Part shown: positions 8,971 through 17,458 of the stretch, in pieces | How the letters are laid out: the number at the start of each line of letters is the position of its first letter | Numbering within the stretch: the first letter of the stretch is position 1 | From: Thalassotalea sp. | GTDB lineage: Bacteria > Pseudomonadota > Gammaproteobacteria > Enterobacterales > Alteromonadaceae | Length of the DNA stretch: 64,000 nucleotides | Direction of reading: 5' to 3' | NCBI GenBank assembly: GCA_029237915.1 | Contig: JAQWHD010000065.1 | Span: 94,354 to 158,353, forward strand | The notes under the pieces: model-generated | The model's input: only the letters and a program-made list of their open reading frames with translations | Databases searched by the model: none | Told to the model about the DNA's origin: nothing | Translations under genes and position numbers: made by a program

Positions 8971-9737
8971 TTTAGTTGAGCACAAATCAATTTAATGCCC
9001 ATACCTTTAATCTTATTTTGTATATTTACCGATAACTTGTTATCAGTAATTAAAGTATCTATTTGCTGCCAAGGCAATTCTAAATTAGGGATTTTTCTTG
9101 AAAACTTATCGGATTCAACCACAACGATCACTTCGCGTGCTACCTCAGCCATCACTTGCGATAAGCCAATCAACTCGTTGAAGGTTGTCGTGCCGCGGTT
9201 AATATCAATGCCATCGGCGCCAATAAATAACTGATCAAAATCGTATGATCGTAATACCAGCTCGGCAACTTTACCTTGGAACGCCTCTGAATTTGCATCC
9301 CAAGTTCCGCCTGTCATTAATAGTGTAGGCTCGTTTTCTAATTCTTGCAGACCATTGGCAATAGACAATGAATTTGTCATGACCACCAGGCCTCGTTTTT
9401 GGTTAAGCTCAGGGATCATGGCGGCTGTTGTACGGCCACTATCGACAATAATGCGATTATGATCGCGAACGTGTCTTGCAGCTTCTTTGGCAATAGCTAA
9501 TTTTTGCACTGACACTTTGTCTGTAACATCGGTATTGACGATTTCTTGTGGTAATGGAATTGCACCACCATAACGACGTAATAATAATCCGCTTTTCTCT
9601 AAGGCAGATAAGTCTTTCCGTATAGTAACTTCTGATGTTTCAAACTGAATAGCTAACTGGTCGACACTAACTTGCCCTGTTTCACTTAACTGGCTAAGGA
9701 TATTGTGACGACGTTGTTGTGTATTTCTTTTTGACAT
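8967..9737 (-). CDS. DeoR/GlpR-family transcriptional regulator of glmS
   Basis: 256 residues. The N-terminal 60 residues form the DeoR winged helix-turn-helix (RRHNILSQLSETGQVSVDQL, then SEVTIRKDLSALEKSGLLLR and the RYGGAI signature). The rest is the DeoR C-terminal sensor domain related to sugar-phosphate isomerases, with IVDSGRTTAAMIPEL and LFIGADGID segments that bind phosphosugars in this family. A DeoR-type gene directly upstream of glmS is common in Alteromonadales and Vibrionales, where it probably senses an amino-sugar phosphate. It has its own sigma70-like promoter and repeats upstream, suggesting autoregulation. Confidence 0.9.
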   Translation of the reverse strand: MSKRNTQQRRHNILSQLSETGQVSVDQLAIQFETSEVTIRKDLSALEKSGLLLRRYGGAIPLPQEIVNTDVTDKVSVQKLAIAKEAARHVRDHNRIIVDSGRTTAAMIPELNQKRGLVVMTNSLSIANGLQELENEPTLLMTGGTWDANSEAFQGKVAELVLRSYDFDQLFIGADGIDINRGTTTFNELIGLSQVMAEVAREVIVVVESDKFSRKIPNLELPWQQIDTLITDNKLSVNIQNKIKGMGIKLICAQLN

Positions 9738-9770
9738 AAGTTTCAGTGCTTATCTTTAAGTTTCAATGCT
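9738..9770. repeat. two 13-bp direct repeats in the leader of the DeoR-type gene
   Basis: AAGTTTCAGTGCT (9738-9750) and AAGTTTCAATGCT (9758-9770) differ at one base and are spaced by 20 bp, the same period as the repeats before glmS. They sit immediately before the regulator start codon and could be part of an autoregulatory operator or leader element. Confidence 0.5.
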
Positions 9771-9780
9771 AAAGGATTAG

Positions 9781-9795
9781 CTTTCGTTTCGAAAG
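9781..9795. promoter_or_regulatory. palindrome CTTTCG-TTT-CGAAAG, candidate DeoR-type operator
   Basis: Perfect 6-bp arms around TTT. It starts about eight bases after the -10 box of the predicted minus-strand promoter, near the expected transcription start. TTTCG/CGAAA half-sites are typical of several DeoR-family operators, so autorepression is plausible. Confidence 0.5.
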
Positions 9796-9802
9796 ATGCG
9801 TG

Positions 9803-9831
9803 ATTAAAACAAAACTTTGCCTATAATGCAA
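9803..9831 (-). promoter_or_regulatory. sigma70-type promoter for the regulator-glmS operon
   Basis: On the minus strand: -35 TTGCAT (9826-9831), 17-base spacer, -10 TTTAAT (9803-9808). It is 65 bases upstream of the DeoR-type start codon, correctly oriented, and followed by the CTTTCG palindrome. Confidence 0.55.
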
Positions 9832-9880
9832 ATATTAACTTTGCCAGCAAGTTCACAAAATGTTAAATTGGCGCATAAAT

Positions 9881-9892
9881 TTGTATATACAA
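9881..9892. promoter_or_regulatory. HutC-type operator upstream of hutG-hutF
   Basis: TTGTATATACAA is a perfect 12-bp palindrome that includes TGTA-N2-TACA, the half-site arrangement known for HutC, the urocanate-responsive repressor of histidine utilisation genes. It lies 60 bases before the hutG start. A weak promoter (TTCACA at 9852, CATAAA at 9874) would place it near the transcription start, the usual place for a repressor. hutC itself is not in the window. Confidence 0.75.
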
Positions 9893-9952
9893 CTTGTGTT
9901 TAAAAACCGATAAAATAGGGTTTAGAAAACATTAGTTACTTAAAGGCAGTTA

Positions 9953-10741
9953 ATGAGCAACTCTACTTATACGTTAATTCAAGGCCGGATCCCGTTATTA
10001 ATCAGCATGCCGCATAATGGTGAAGAGATCCCGGAAGATATTAAAGCAAAAATGACCCCGACAGGCTTGTCTGTACAAGATACCGATTGGTATATGGATA
10101 AACTGTACGCTTTTGCCATTGATCTTGGCGCATACATATTGATGCCAAAATATAGCCGTTATGTCATTGACTTAAATAGAGATCCAACTGGAATCAACTT
10201 ATATCCAGGTAGTGATACTACAGAGCTTTGCCCAACCACAAGTTTTGAGTCAAAACCGCTTTATTTAGCTGAGCAATTGCCCGATCAAGCTGAAAACGAA
10301 CGCCGCGTGAAACTTTATTGGCAGCCTTATCATGATGCGATTGCTGCAACATTAGATGGTATGCAACAAGAGTTCGGCAAGGCGGTAATGCTTGAAGCTC
10401 ATTCTATCGCCTCAATCGTGCCGAGATTCTTTGCTGGCCAATTACCTGATTTTAATTTTGGTACTAATAATGGCGTAAGTTGCGATGAGTCTCTTGTTCA
10501 AGCAATTGAAGCCGTTGATTACTCACCTTTTAGCCAAGTAACTAATGGCCGTTTTAAAGGTGGTTATATTACCCGAGCTTATGCTGATTTAGAGCGTAAT
10601 ATTCATACGCTACAATTAGAGCTTTCACAGCGTACTTATATGAATGAAGACACTTTAGAATATGCCGATGAGAAGGCTGAGCAGGTGATACCTAAATTAC
10701 AAAACTTAGTGCATGCTATAGCACATTTTGCTCAATCATAA
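9953..10741 (+). CDS. hutG: N-formylglutamate deformylase
   Basis: 262 residues, typical length. It hydrolyses N-formyl-L-glutamate to glutamate and formate, the final step of the five-step histidine degradation pathway. The family pattern is visible in PLLISMPHNGEEIP (metal-binding His), VQDTDWYMDKLYAFA, YSRYVIDLNRDPTG, VMLEAHSI and RAYADLERNIHTLQLELSQR. AAAGG seven bases upstream is the SD. It is followed by hutF with a 60-base gap, and the pair performs consecutive reactions. hutU, hutH and hutI are not nearby. Confidence 0.95.
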   Translation: MSNSTYTLIQGRIPLLISMPHNGEEIPEDIKAKMTPTGLSVQDTDWYMDKLYAFAIDLGAYILMPKYSRYVIDLNRDPTGINLYPGSDTTELCPTTSFESKPLYLAEQLPDQAENERRVKLYWQPYHDAIAATLDGMQQEFGKAVMLEAHSIASIVPRFFAGQLPDFNFGTNNGVSCDESLVQAIEAVDYSPFSQVTNGRFKGGYITRAYADLERNIHTLQLELSQRTYMNEDTLEYADEKAEQVIPKLQNLVHAIAHFAQS

Positions 10742-10801
10742 GTCCAACTAAAAATTAAAGTGTGCAGTTAAATACATAAGAGAAAAAATAGTAAAGTTAA
10801 T

Positions 10802-12178
10802 ATGATGATGAAATTATTTGCAAAAAATATCCTGCTGGCGACAGGCTGGCAGCAAGATAAAACCTTACATATTGTCGATGGTGTTATTAAAAACATTACC
10901 GATGGCCAAGACGGTGATGCCTACGTAGCAAAGGGGAGTGTGATCCCTGGCATGATTAACTGCCATTCGCATGCTTTTCAACGTGGTTTTGCTGGTTTTT
11001 CAGAGCAAGGCAGCGAAAGCCAAGATAGTTTTTGGACTTGGCGCAAAATTATGTATCAGTTTTTAGATAATATTACTGTTGAGCAAGCACAAATCATTGC
11101 TCAGCAACTTTATATTGAAATGTTACAAGCGGGTTATACCCGAGTCGCTGAGTTTCATTATTTACATCATGATAAAGATGGTGGAAATCATCAACAGCTC
11201 GCGCAAATGGCTAGTGCAATATTTAATGCCGCTAAACACTCTGGCATAGGCTTAACTATGTTACCTGTGATGTATCGATTTAGTGGTTTTGGGCCTGAGC
11301 AGCCTAACGCCGGGCAAAAGCGCTTTATTAATTCGATTGCACAGTTCAATCAATTGGTTAGTGATTGCCATGCGCTATCTACAGAGCAAGAAAATAGTAA
11401 TGTTGGCATTGCCCCGCATTCATTGCGCGCTGTTGATAAAGAGTCGCTGCTTGCTGCCGTAGAGCATGTACGCAGTTTAGATGCGAAAGCGCCTATTCAT
11501 ATCCACATTAGTGAACAGCAAAAAGAAGTCGATGATTGCCTTGAACACTACGGCAAGCGCCCGGTGCAATGGTTATTAGAAAACGCCAACTTAGATGAAA
11601 ACTGGTGTTTAATTCATGCTACTCATATTGATGAAGATGAAATCGCAGGTATTATTGCCAGTAAAGCCGTTGCTGGTATTTGCCCAACCACAGAAGCTAA
11701 TTTGGGCGATGGTATATTCCCTACCACAGAATTTATGGCGCAAGGTGGTAAAGTTGCCATTGGCTCTGATAGTCATATAAGCGTGTCAGCGATAGAAGAG
11801 TTAAGATTATTAGAATATGCCCAGCGTTTGATTAAACAACAACGTGCTATTTTAGCAACTAGTGCGACTTTGTCTGTGGGACAAAACTTATGGCAGCACA
11901 CTGCCAATGCCGGCGCGTTAACGACTAATTCTAATACAGGTGAATTAGCGATAGGCAAGCAGGCGGATTTATTAGTGTTAGATGAAAGCAAAACTCGTTT
12001 ATTTGCTAACGATAATAAGTTTTTACTCGACAGTGTGATGTTTGCGAGTCAAAGTAATCCGATAAAAGATGTAATGGTAAATGGTCACTGGGTGGTAAGT
12101 GATTATAAACACGCTGAGCAAGAAACTGTGGCGGATAAATTTGCAAAAGTGTTAAAACAATTAGCGGATAATAAATAA
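10802..12178 (+). CDS. hutF: formimidoylglutamate deiminase
   Basis: 458 residues, standard for HutF. It converts N-formimidoyl-L-glutamate to N-formylglutamate plus ammonia, feeding hutG. Amidohydrolase-fold motifs: the metal-binding pair in INCHSHAFQRGFAG, the lysine/His segment HIHISEQQKEV, IHATHIDEDE (His) and GSDSHISVSAIEELR (Asp). The segment FWTWRKIMYQF is typical of HutF. Three in-frame ATGs open the gene (10802, 10805, 10808); the SD is weak, so the exact one is uncertain. A strong bidirectional terminator follows. Confidence 0.95.
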   Translation: MMMKLFAKNILLATGWQQDKTLHIVDGVIKNITDGQDGDAYVAKGSVIPGMINCHSHAFQRGFAGFSEQGSESQDSFWTWRKIMYQFLDNITVEQAQIIAQQLYIEMLQAGYTRVAEFHYLHHDKDGGNHQQLAQMASAIFNAAKHSGIGLTMLPVMYRFSGFGPEQPNAGQKRFINSIAQFNQLVSDCHALSTEQENSNVGIAPHSLRAVDKESLLAAVEHVRSLDAKAPIHIHISEQQKEVDDCLEHYGKRPVQWLLENANLDENWCLIHATHIDEDEIAGIIASKAVAGICPTTEANLGDGIFPTTEFMAQGGKVAIGSDSHISVSAIEELRLLEYAQRLIKQQRAILATSATLSVGQNLWQHTANAGALTTNSNTGELAIGKQADLLVLDESKTRLFANDNKFLLDSVMFASQSNPIKDVMVNGHWVVSDYKHAEQETVADKFAKVLKQLADNK

Positions 12179-12190
12179 AAGTAATAAAAC

Positions 12191-12217
12191 ATAAAGGGCA
12201 TTTCTAATGCCCTTTAT
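12191..12217. terminator. bidirectional terminator between hutF and a convergent gene
   Basis: Perfect 12-bp stem ATAAAGGGCATT / AATGCCCTTTAT with a 3-base loop. It is 13 bases after the hutF stop and 18 bases beyond the stop of the opposing gene, so it can serve both. Confidence 0.85.
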
Positions 12218-12234
12218 AGTAACTAGAGCAAAGT

Positions 12235-12591
12235 TTATAAGATTCGATATTGCTCTAGAGCAGAACAGACTGACTGTAAATGATCTCTACTCAAGCGGTC
12301 GTTATTTTTCTCGGTCACACAATACGATTTATGGAATTCACGTAAGCTCTCTCGTGATTCAGCTAAACTCTTTACATAAGCTACTTCGTTTTTTGAAAAC
12401 GTTTTAAAATCCTGCTGTAAAACCGATATTAATTTTGATGGTGCAACTCTAGCATTGGTATCTGAAATATCGGCAAACTTGGTTTGTGCAGCTTCTTTCG
12501 ATGAGTTGTACCAATTGGTTAACTCCTCGTTAGGGTAGTAATGCAAATAAACAGCTGCCGCAACAATGATAATCAGTATTTTTTTGAACAT
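12235..12591 (-). CDS. small membrane-anchored hypothetical protein
   Basis: 118 residues; not recognised. Residues 1-18 (MFKKILIIIVAAAVYLHY) are a signal anchor or signal peptide. The rest is hydrophilic and probably helical, with two Cys near the C-terminus (KSYCVTEKN, LQSVCSALEQ) that could form a disulfide if periplasmic. It is flanked by the hutF terminator at its 3' end and stands alone, facing away from ccoG. The overlapping plus-strand frame at 12207-12407 has no SD and looks like a shadow. Protein-like composition and the terminator support a real gene. Confidence 0.65.
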   Translation of the reverse strand: MFKKILIIIVAAAVYLHYYPNEELTNWYNSSKEAAQTKFADISDTNARVAPSKLISVLQQDFKTFSKNEVAYVKSLAESRESLREFHKSYCVTEKNNDRLSRDHLQSVCSALEQYRIL

Positions 12592-12758
12592 GTTTTTAAT
12601 AGCCAGTTGTTTTTAAGTTGATTTAACATTAATGATAACCAATTTATGCACAAATTATGAAAATAATTACAAAAACTTAATTCAAATCATCTTTTTAGTC
12701 GAGCTTATGGTTATAATCAAAGTATAAAAATACTTAAATTTGTTATTTTGGAAAGATC

Positions 12759-14201
12759 ATGGTCGACAATAAACCTAAACCAAAGCATACGCAAACAATA
12801 CCCGTTAAGAACATCAAGATTCATAAACCTAAAGGTTCTGGGGTAGAAGAATATAAACCTCGCGATCAAATTTATGTGCGTAAAGTAAAAGGTTTCTTTC
12901 AAAGTCTTCGTCGTAAAATGAACTTTGTTTTCCTTGCCGGTTTTGCGTTGCTTCCTTGGCTTAACTTTAATGGCCAACAAGCGGTTCTATTTGATCTGGC
13001 TGAACAACGTTTTAGTATTTTTGGCTTAACATTATGGCCACAAGATTTAACCTTACTTGCGTGGATTTCGATAATCGCGGCTTTCTTGCTGTTTTTTGTT
13101 ACTACTTTCCTTGGCCGAGTATGGTGTGGCTATATGTGCCCGCAAACTGTCTGGACCTTTATTTTTATTTGGTTTGAAGAAAAGCTTGAAGGTACATCTA
13201 ATCAGCGTAAACGACTAGATAAACAACCTTTAGACTTTAATAAGTTTTGGCGTAAAGCTGCTAAACATAGCTGCTGGTTAATTTTTTCAACATTAACCGC
13301 TCTTACATTCATCGGTTATTTTGTGCCGATGCGAGAGTTAACGCTAGATTTCTTCACCTTTAACGCCTCAATTGCAGCAACCGCCTGGATTTTCTTCTTT
13401 GCTTTTTGTACTTACGGAAATGCTGGCTGGATGCGTGAAATCATGTGTTTACATATGTGCCCTTATGCACGTTTTCAATCAGCAATGTTTGACCAAGATA
13501 CGTTAACTGTTTCATACGATGCTAAACGAGGAGAAGACCGCGGACGCCGTTCTCGTAAAGCAGACCCGAAAGAGTTAGGTTTAGGCGATTGTATTGATTG
13601 TTCTTTATGTGTTGATGTTTGCCCAACCGGTATTGATATCCGTAACGGCTTACAATATGAGTGTATAAATTGTGGTGCCTGTGTTGATGCATGTGATGAT
13701 GTAATGGACAAAATGGGGTATAGAAAAGGATTAATTCGTCATACCACTGAAACCGCGCTTAAAGGTAAAACTGTACACATATTACGTCCTAAACTGTTTA
13801 TGTACGCATTCGTATTAATACTTATGTGTGGTTTCTTTATTACCGATTTAGCCACGCGTGTGCCATTGCAACTAGATATTATTCGCGACCGAAATACTTT
13901 GGCGCGTGAAAACATTGAAGGTATGGTGGAAAATGTTTATACCTTGAAAATATTAAATAAATCACAAAATACTGCGACTTATAAAATACATGTTGAAGGC
14001 TTAAAAGATTATACTTGGCAAGGTAAACAAGAAATCACTGTTGATGGTGCGCAAATATCTACTTTAGCTATTAGTATTGCCGTTGACCCTTATGATATAG
14101 AGAAGTATATGAATGATATTTCGTTTGTAATTCAGCAAATTGAGCCAATGGATAATGACGTTATCTTAAAGCAAAGTAGTGTTTTCTTTAATAAACGCTA
14201 A
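12759..14201 (+). CDS. ccoG: cytochrome c oxidase accessory protein CcoG (RdxA/FixG)
   Basis: 480 residues. It is a membrane iron-sulfur protein needed for copper handling during cbb3-oxidase assembly. GGAAAG precedes the ATG by six bases. Several membrane helices are visible (around residues 50-70, 90-110, 165-190, 200-220, 345-365). Two ferredoxin-type clusters are encoded by CIDCSLCVDVCPTG and CINCGACVDACDDV, and extra Cys motifs occur in VWCGYMCPQTVW and MCLHMCPYARFQ. The C-terminal soluble part is an Ig-like domain. ccoNOPQ and ccoIS are not in the window. It shares its stop base with the srkA start, so the two are co-translated. Confidence 0.95.
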   Translation: MVDNKPKPKHTQTIPVKNIKIHKPKGSGVEEYKPRDQIYVRKVKGFFQSLRRKMNFVFLAGFALLPWLNFNGQQAVLFDLAEQRFSIFGLTLWPQDLTLLAWISIIAAFLLFFVTTFLGRVWCGYMCPQTVWTFIFIWFEEKLEGTSNQRKRLDKQPLDFNKFWRKAAKHSCWLIFSTLTALTFIGYFVPMRELTLDFFTFNASIAATAWIFFFAFCTYGNAGWMREIMCLHMCPYARFQSAMFDQDTLTVSYDAKRGEDRGRRSRKADPKELGLGDCIDCSLCVDVCPTGIDIRNGLQYECINCGACVDACDDVMDKMGYRKGLIRHTTETALKGKTVHILRPKLFMYAFVLILMCGFFITDLATRVPLQLDIIRDRNTLARENIEGMVENVYTLKILNKSQNTATYKIHVEGLKDYTWQGKQEITVDGAQISTLAISIAVDPYDIEKYMNDISFVIQQIEPMDNDVILKQSSVFFNKR

Positions 14202-15181
14202 TGACGGACTTTAGCTTTGCGAGCCTATCGCCAGAAACCATTATTGATGGTTTAGAAAGCGCAGGATTTTCGGTTGCCAGTGGCTTATTGGCTTTGAATA
14301 GTTACGAAAACCGAGTTTATCAATTTCATGACGATGACAATATCAAATTTGTCACTAAGTTCTACCGACCAAATCGTTGGAGCATAGCGCAAATACAAGA
14401 AGAACATGATTTTGCACTTGAGTTAGATGAACAAGAGCTACCTTTAGTTGCACCGCTAGTGCGTGATGGGCAAAGTATTTTTCATCATAAAGGCTTTGTC
14501 TTTGCTGTATTTCCATGTCGTGGTGGTAGAACCTTTGAAGTGGACAACCTCGACCATTTAGAGTGGATGGGGCGCTTTATCGGCCGAATTCACGCGGTAG
14601 CGAATAAAACACCATTTATCCATCGCCCCGCTATAAATACTGATGAATATCTTTATCAAGCCAGGGATATTTTAGTTAATACCCCTGATATGGTCACTAA
14701 AGGCTTACAACTACCATTTTTTACTGTGCTGGATCAGGTTATCGAATTAGCCGCAGGGCAGTATAAACCGCAAAAACAAATCCGCCTACATGGTGATTGC
14801 CACGCAGGTAATATTCTGTGGACAGATGCTGGGCCACACTTCGTCGATCTTGATGATTGTCGCACTGGTCCTGCCATTCAAGATCTTTGGATGATGCTCT
14901 CAGGTGACCGACAACAACAATTGTTACAATTAGATACCCTATTAATGGGCTATGAAGAGTTCTTTTCATTTGAACATAGTGAGCTAAGACTGATAGAATC
15001 ATTACGTTCGATGAGATTAATTAATTATATGGCGTGGTTAACTAAGCGTTGGCAAGATCCTGCTTTTCCTCGTAACTTCCCTTGGTTTAACACCGAGAAA
15101 TATTGGGAACAGCAAATATTAATGCTTAAAGAGCAATTTGCAATTTTACAAGAACCCGCGTTAAGCTTAACGCCACAATAA
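14201..15181 (+). CDS. srkA: stress-response kinase A (YihE/RdoA family)
   Basis: 326 residues, as in E. coli SrkA. It is an APH-fold Ser/Thr protein kinase that counters stress-induced cell death. Kinase motifs: IRLHGDCHAGNILW (catalytic Asp and Asn) and PHFVDLDDCRTGPAIQDLW (Mg-binding Asp). The ATG overlaps the ccoG stop by one base (TAATG). The gene is followed by dsbA after 49 bases, the same srkA-dsbA order as in E. coli, where they form an operon under Cpx control. Confidence 0.95.
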   Translation: MTDFSFASLSPETIIDGLESAGFSVASGLLALNSYENRVYQFHDDDNIKFVTKFYRPNRWSIAQIQEEHDFALELDEQELPLVAPLVRDGQSIFHHKGFVFAVFPCRGGRTFEVDNLDHLEWMGRFIGRIHAVANKTPFIHRPAINTDEYLYQARDILVNTPDMVTKGLQLPFFTVLDQVIELAAGQYKPQKQIRLHGDCHAGNILWTDAGPHFVDLDDCRTGPAIQDLWMMLSGDRQQQLLQLDTLLMGYEEFFSFEHSELRLIESLRSMRLINYMAWLTKRWQDPAFPRNFPWFNTEKYWEQQILMLKEQFAILQEPALSLTPQ

Positions 15182-15230
15182 AAAATACAATTTAAGTATA
15201 AACTTAAAATTAGTAAGGATTTAAACACTA

Positions 15231-15866
15231 ATGAAAAAATTTATTAGCATGATTTTTGTAGCGCTAATGCTACCACTTGCAGCAAATGCTGCGAATTACC
15301 AAGAAGGTAAGCACTACACTGTTGTAAGTGATACGGTTACTGCCAAGCCTGAAGTTCGTGAGTTCTTCTCTTTTTACTGCCCGCATTGTTTAAAGTTTGA
15401 ACCGTTCATGAAAGATTTAGCGAAATCTTTACCTGCTGGCGCTACCTTTGAAAAAAATCATGTAGATTTTTTACGTGCTGCTAGCCCACAAGTTCAATTT
15501 CAAATCACTCAAGCATTAGTTGTTGCTGAGCAATTGCCACAAAAAGAACAATTAGTTGCTGCCCTATTTGATGCTATCCAAGTACAACGTTTACCATTAG
15601 CGACAATCGCTGACTTACGTAAGTTATTCGAAAAAAATGGCGTTGATGGCGACCAGTTTGAGAAACTAATGAAAAGCTTTGGTGTTAACTCTAAAGCCAA
15701 GCAAATGAAGAAAATTCAAGACGAAATGAGCCGTAAAGGTGCATTAACAGGTGTTCCAACAATTATCGTTAACGGTAAGTACAAAGTTGAAGCGAAAAAC
15801 CTAAGTCGTTCAGATTTCTTAAACGATTATAAAAATGTAGTTTTATACTTACTTACTTTAAAGTAA
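15231..15866 (+). CDS. dsbA: thiol:disulfide interchange protein DsbA
   Basis: 211 residues. It introduces disulfides into periplasmic proteins and is re-oxidised by DsbB. Residues 1-20 are a Sec signal peptide ending ANA. The active site CPHC is in FYCPHCLKFEP and the cis-proline loop in GALTGVPTIIVNG. The helical insertion between them is complete. Upstream is srkA; downstream is a strong terminator. Confidence 0.97.
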   Translation: MKKFISMIFVALMLPLAANAANYQEGKHYTVVSDTVTAKPEVREFFSFYCPHCLKFEPFMKDLAKSLPAGATFEKNHVDFLRAASPQVQFQITQALVVAEQLPQKEQLVAALFDAIQVQRLPLATIADLRKLFEKNGVDGDQFEKLMKSFGVNSKAKQMKKIQDEMSRKGALTGVPTIIVNGKYKVEAKNLSRSDFLNDYKNVVLYLLTLK

Positions 15867-15885
15867 AACTAAAACTGCAATAAAC

Positions 15886-15910
15886 AGGCGCTCATTGAGC
15901 GCCTTTTTTT
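15886..15910 (+). terminator. intrinsic terminator of dsbA
   Basis: Perfect 8-bp GC-rich stem AGGCGCTC / GAGCGCCT with loop ATT, followed by six T. It begins 19 bases after the dsbA stop. Confidence 0.95.
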
Positions 15911-16056
15911 ATGGGTGTTAATCTATATTTGTGTGCATAAACCAATGGTCGATTTTTAAATGTGCTCTAAAATACAATTTAAGAGTGAACTACAAAAGGA
16001 AATTTTCTTGCTTCTAACTATAATAAGGTGAAAATTATTTTTAGATGGTGACAATC

Positions 16057-16557
16057 ATGAACATAACATCGATAGCGTTAATTGCTGAAATTGTAGGGGG
16101 CTTTGCTGTGCTGTTTACTCTAATTTATTTGATTTTTGAATTAAAAGAGAATACTCGAACCTTAAAGGCTAAGGCAACAACAGCAAGCATTATCGGCTGG
16201 TCTGATTGGAATTACACTATGAGTCAACATAAAGACAAGAAAATATTCACCAAAAGTTTGGATCATAATAGGGTGTGGGATGATTTTTCATTAGAAGATA
16301 AAAGTAGTCTAGATTATCTGGGAAGATGCATTGTACAAAGGTTTATGGCGTCTTTTTTCCAATTCCAAGTTGGTATTATGGATGAAGAGTCGTGGCGACA
16401 ACAAATTACCTATTGTCATAGTTTTTTATCTATCCCCGTATGGAAGGTATGGTGGGAAGGAGAGAGTAGCCAGCCGATTTATAACAATCTATTTATTGAA
16501 ACGGTAAATTCAGCTCATAAGGTTAAATTAACTATAGGAGGGCAATTCCAAAAGTGA
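16057..16557 (+). CDS. small inner-membrane hypothetical protein
   Basis: 166 residues from the ATG at 16057, preceded by GGTGA at five bases; an ATG at 16045 is possible but has a poorly placed SD. A single membrane helix lies at residues 5-30 (ALIAEIVGGFAVLFTLIYLI), followed by an acidic/Lys linker and a Trp-rich soluble part. The start resembles many unnamed marine proteobacterial proteins of this size with one helix then QxRENTR-like residues (here FELKENTRTLKA). No function can be assigned. It stands alone between the dsbA terminator and a hairpin at 16606. Confidence 0.65.
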   Translation: MNITSIALIAEIVGGFAVLFTLIYLIFELKENTRTLKAKATTASIIGWSDWNYTMSQHKDKKIFTKSLDHNRVWDDFSLEDKSSLDYLGRCIVQRFMASFFQFQVGIMDEESWRQQITYCHSFLSIPVWKVWWEGESSQPIYNNLFIETVNSAHKVKLTIGGQFQK

Positions 16558-16605
16558 TTATTTTGTAAGTCTTGCCAAATGTTCGAATCAATAGCGAGCT
16601 AAATT

Positions 16606-16629
16606 TAACCTGTAATTAGTTACAGGTTA
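16606..16629 (+). terminator. hairpin after the small membrane protein gene
   Basis: Perfect 10-bp stem TAACCTGTAA / TTACAGGTTA with a 4-base loop, 48 bases after the stop. There is no clear T-run, so its role as terminator is uncertain. Confidence 0.45.
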
Positions 16630-16779
16630 TCAATAGTTACTGTTATCTTGATGCTTACTTACGAAAATTAGTGTAGATAATGAACCGCCCAACTAAAAAC
16701 TAAACGACGAATGAATTGACTACTTAGTGATAAGCCTTGCTCCAAAGTAATATGGTAAGTAATTTTAATATGGAAACGA

Positions 16780-17451
16780 TTAACTATTAAGTTCAGCCTT
16801 ATAGCGGCGATACAATCGGTAGCTCATAAGTGTTGCGATAACACTTAATACCGCACTTGCACCTATCTGCCAATACGACATCAATTGAATGCCACTGCCG
16901 GCCATGGCAAATATAGCCATTTGCGGAAAGTAGCCTAAATACGATGCAAATATAAACTTCTTCGCATCAATAGCACCAACACCGGAACATAGATTTAATA
17001 AAAAGTTATTACCGGCAGGGATAAGGCGAATGATAAAGGTTTTTTCAAAGGTATCTTTTTGTAAGAAACGGTTAAATATAACCACTTTGTCTGTAAAACG
17101 GTGTAAGACCAGAGGCCTAAGAATGAATCGTGCGGTGTAAAATGTGATAGTACAACCTACGGCAGCAGCAAATGTGGCAATTAGCGTACCTTGAGCTGTA
17201 CCGAACGCATAGCCTGCAGCAAAGGCGGCCATTTGTCTTGGCATGCCACAACTTATGGCTAGAGCGATAATAGCAATAAAGTAGATATAGCCCTTCGCGC
17301 CATTATTTCGGATGGTGTTTTCAATCCAGGCTTTATCGAATTTCTCAAACACCCCAGAGAAATGAAAAATAGCTGCAATTAAACCACTTACGATCAAAAA
17401 AAATAAAATAAATTTAATTTGTGGCCAGTGTTTTTTAACTGAAGTTAGCAT
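16780..17451 (-). CDS. TVP38/TMEM64-family (DedA-like) membrane protein
   Basis: 223 residues with about five hydrophobic segments. The family signature appears around FAAGYAFGTAQGTLIATFAA (glycine-rich re-entrant part) and IRLIPAGNNFLLNLCSGVGA, the second re-entrant loop with its conserved Arg and Pro. TVP38/DedA proteins are candidate lipid scramblases or flippases of the inner membrane. The gene lies 7 bases after the SSB-like gene on the same strand, so the two are probably co-transcribed, though a functional link is not obvious. Confidence 0.85.
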   Translation of the reverse strand: MLTSVKKHWPQIKFILFFLIVSGLIAAIFHFSGVFEKFDKAWIENTIRNNGAKGYIYFIAIIALAISCGMPRQMAAFAAGYAFGTAQGTLIATFAAAVGCTITFYTARFILRPLVLHRFTDKVVIFNRFLQKDTFEKTFIIRLIPAGNNFLLNLCSGVGAIDAKKFIFASYLGYFPQMAIFAMAGSGIQLMSYWQIGASAVLSVIATLMSYRLYRRYKAELNS

Positions 17452-17458
17452 AGTGGGG

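Noticed and set aside
9822..9827. TATAAT on the plus strand as the -10 box of hutG
   Set aside because: It is 126 bases before the start codon, lacks a -35 box, and coincides with the better minus-strand promoter of the regulator gene.
12207..12407. 66-residue plus-strand frame after hutF
   Set aside because: It starts inside the terminator hairpin and overlaps a more protein-like minus-strand gene.
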